From positions 1 to 14,166 of the forward strand of contig JAQQAK010000230.1 in NCBI GenBank assembly GCA_028527945.1: DNA of 14,166 bases. Direction: 5' to 3'. The DNA is from Spirochaetaceae bacterium (GTDB lineage Bacteria; Spirochaetota; Spirochaetia; UBA9216). Shown in pieces: positions 12,956 through 14,166 of this stretch. The notes under the pieces were generated by a model. The model had not been told where the DNA came from. It saw only the letters and a list, made by a program, of their open reading frames with translations, and made no database searches. Numbering within the stretch: the first letter of the stretch is position 1; the number at the start of each line of letters is the position of its first letter. Both the position numbers and the translations under genes were made by a program.

Positions 12956-14134
12956 TTATAGTTTCATTTTCTTGTCAAATAGAACAATAGAAAGAATTAA
13001 CCATGAGATAACAACAGCAATAAAGCTAGTTAAGCCGATTATTGAAAAACTCCCTATTTTCAATATTAGACTATTGATAGCAACTCCTGTAGATGTTCCC
13101 ATATACATAAAGGAACTGTTTAAGCTCATAATTGTGCCTCTGTGTTCAGGCATAAGCTCGGTGACATATGCATTGAATGATGACAATGAAATTCCTGCGC
13201 TCAAGAACCAAAATAACAGAGTTATAATTGATATGGATAGGGAAAATGATGTATTCGGTAGAAGTAAAAGCATGGTTGCCATTATCGGCATAAATATTAC
13301 TGCAGTCTTTTTCTTTCCAAATCTATCTGCTAAAAAACCTCCGCTTAGTTGACCTGTCATATTGCCAATCCCTATAACCATCATAACAGTACCTATCTGA
13401 CCTACATTTAAAGAAAAAGCTTGAGCTAACCATGCCCCTACAAAAGTAAAGAGGCCAAAACTTCCAAACATCATAAAGAAAGTAACCATCAAGGAAGAAA
13501 AAGCTTGTCTATTTTTCATTACTAATCTTAAGGGGCCTATAACAGAAGTCTGTGAATCTTTTTTCTGATCTAAAGATTCTTTTGGTATAAAGATAAATGC
13601 CAACACAACAGCTATTGTTGATAACCCGCCAAGAAAAAGGAATGAATAATTCCAGTTGAAAAACTTTGCAATATATGAACCTATAGGTAAGCCTAGCAGC
13701 TGACTTACAGCTAAAGCTGAGGTTACAATTCCAATAACTTTTCCTCTTTTTTCAAAAGGGATAACATCACCAATTAGAGCCCATACTTGTGGTCCTGTTG
13801 CTGCGGCAGCTATACCTGAAAAGGCTCTGAAAAAAAGAAGAGTGTAAAAGTTTCTAGATAGGGCACAGCAAAAAGAACATAATGTAAAACTTAATATACC
13901 TATAAGTAGTGTTTTACGTCTGCCAAGGCGATCCGATATGGGACCCAGAATAAAAGCAAATAAAGCATATGCTAATGCATATGAAAGAGTCAGGAAGCCC
14001 CCCTGTGAGATTGTAATGTTAAATTCATTGGTCAGAAGCGGAATAAGTGGAGAAATTAGAAAAGTATCTACACCAATACAAAAAATAATTATATATAAGG
14101 ATATAATTATTGCTGTTATTTTCTTTTTAGACAT
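12956..14134 (-). CDS. MFS transporter, drug:H+ antiporter-1 type
   Basis: A 392-residue inner-membrane protein with 12 predicted helices, the standard size of the DHA1 (12-helix) exporters. Motif A is complete in the loop between helices 2 and 3 (GPISDRLGRRKTL, about 64-76), and a related half-motif, GGFLADRFGKKKT, lies between helices 8 and 9. Helix 1 carries an acidic residue (GVDTFLISPLIPLL, Asp23), common in proton-coupled exporters. Helix 5 has a degenerate motif C (ALAVSQLLGLPIGSYIA), which favours efflux over uptake. The substrate is unknown; sugars, drugs or metabolites are possible. AGAGGT (14146-14141) lies 6 bases before the ATG. The gene is convergent with the WYL regulator and shares no obvious operon. 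Confidence 0.93.
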   Translation of the reverse strand: MSKKKITAIIISLYIIIFCIGVDTFLISPLIPLLTNEFNITISQGGFLTLSYALAYALFAFILGPISDRLGRRKTLLIGILSFTLCSFCCALSRNFYTLLFFRAFSGIAAAATGPQVWALIGDVIPFEKRGKVIGIVTSALAVSQLLGLPIGSYIAKFFNWNYSFLFLGGLSTIAVVLAFIFIPKESLDQKKDSQTSVIGPLRLVMKNRQAFSSLMVTFFMMFGSFGLFTFVGAWLAQAFSLNVGQIGTVMMVIGIGNMTGQLSGGFLADRFGKKKTAVIFMPIMATMLLLLPNTSFSLSISIITLLFWFLSAGISLSSFNAYVTELMPEHRGTIMSLNSSFMYMGTSTGVAINSLILKIGSFSIIGLTSFIAVVISWLILSIVLFDKKMKL

Positions 14135-14166
14135 AATATGACCTCTATTTCTTCTGGTTATATAGT

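Overview
The window reads as AT-rich chromosomal DNA of a spirochaete, most likely a Treponema or close relative. This placement is inference from protein style: the chemoreceptor signalling tip reads NLLSMNAAIEAAHAGDSGKG, the form usual in treponemes, and there are a TRAP uptake system, an ABC-F protein and an exported ankyrin-repeat protein typical of such host- or sediment-associated anaerobes. No phage, insertion sequence, CRISPR array, tRNA or rRNA was seen.

Layout, left to right. Positions 3-968 hold the 3' end of a methyl-accepting chemotaxis protein cut by the window edge, followed by an exported ankyrin-repeat protein (1161-1964). Next is a small redox-looking pair: a two-helix, histidine-bearing membrane protein of DUF4405 type (2078-2296), preceded by a perfect FNR/CRP-type palindrome, and a convergent exported DOMON (probable b-heme) protein (2302-2760). 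Divergent from the DOMON gene is a unit in which a single-domain PAS protein (2878-3219) is followed one base later by a Uup-like ABC-F ATPase (3221-5098), then an orphan radical SAM enzyme (5171-6046).

Positions 6047-6432 carry an intrinsic terminator and a previously unlisted 49-codon minus-strand gene (6120-6269) with an ideal Shine-Dalgarno sequence. To its right, the minus-strand operon dctP-dctQ-dctM-usp (9782 down to 6433) encodes a complete tripartite TRAP transporter plus a universal stress protein, the arrangement known from TeaABCD. A divergent TPR protein with an unusual C-terminal domain follows (9972-11075). A junction at 11076-11228 holds a 10-codon ORF with a near-ideal ribosome binding site and a long imperfect hairpin.

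The last third has an isochorismatase-family hydrolase (minus, 11229-11720) divergent from a WYL-domain transcription factor (plus, 11834-12766). A strong sigma70-type promoter with a perfect palindrome over its -35 box lies between them. An MFS exporter (minus, 12956-14134) ends at a strong hairpin. The points most worth a second look are the FNR-box/DUF4405/DOMON pair, the unlisted 49-aa gene with its structured leader, and the TRAP-Usp operon with its intergenic hairpin. All functions are read from sequence by eye; no searches were run.
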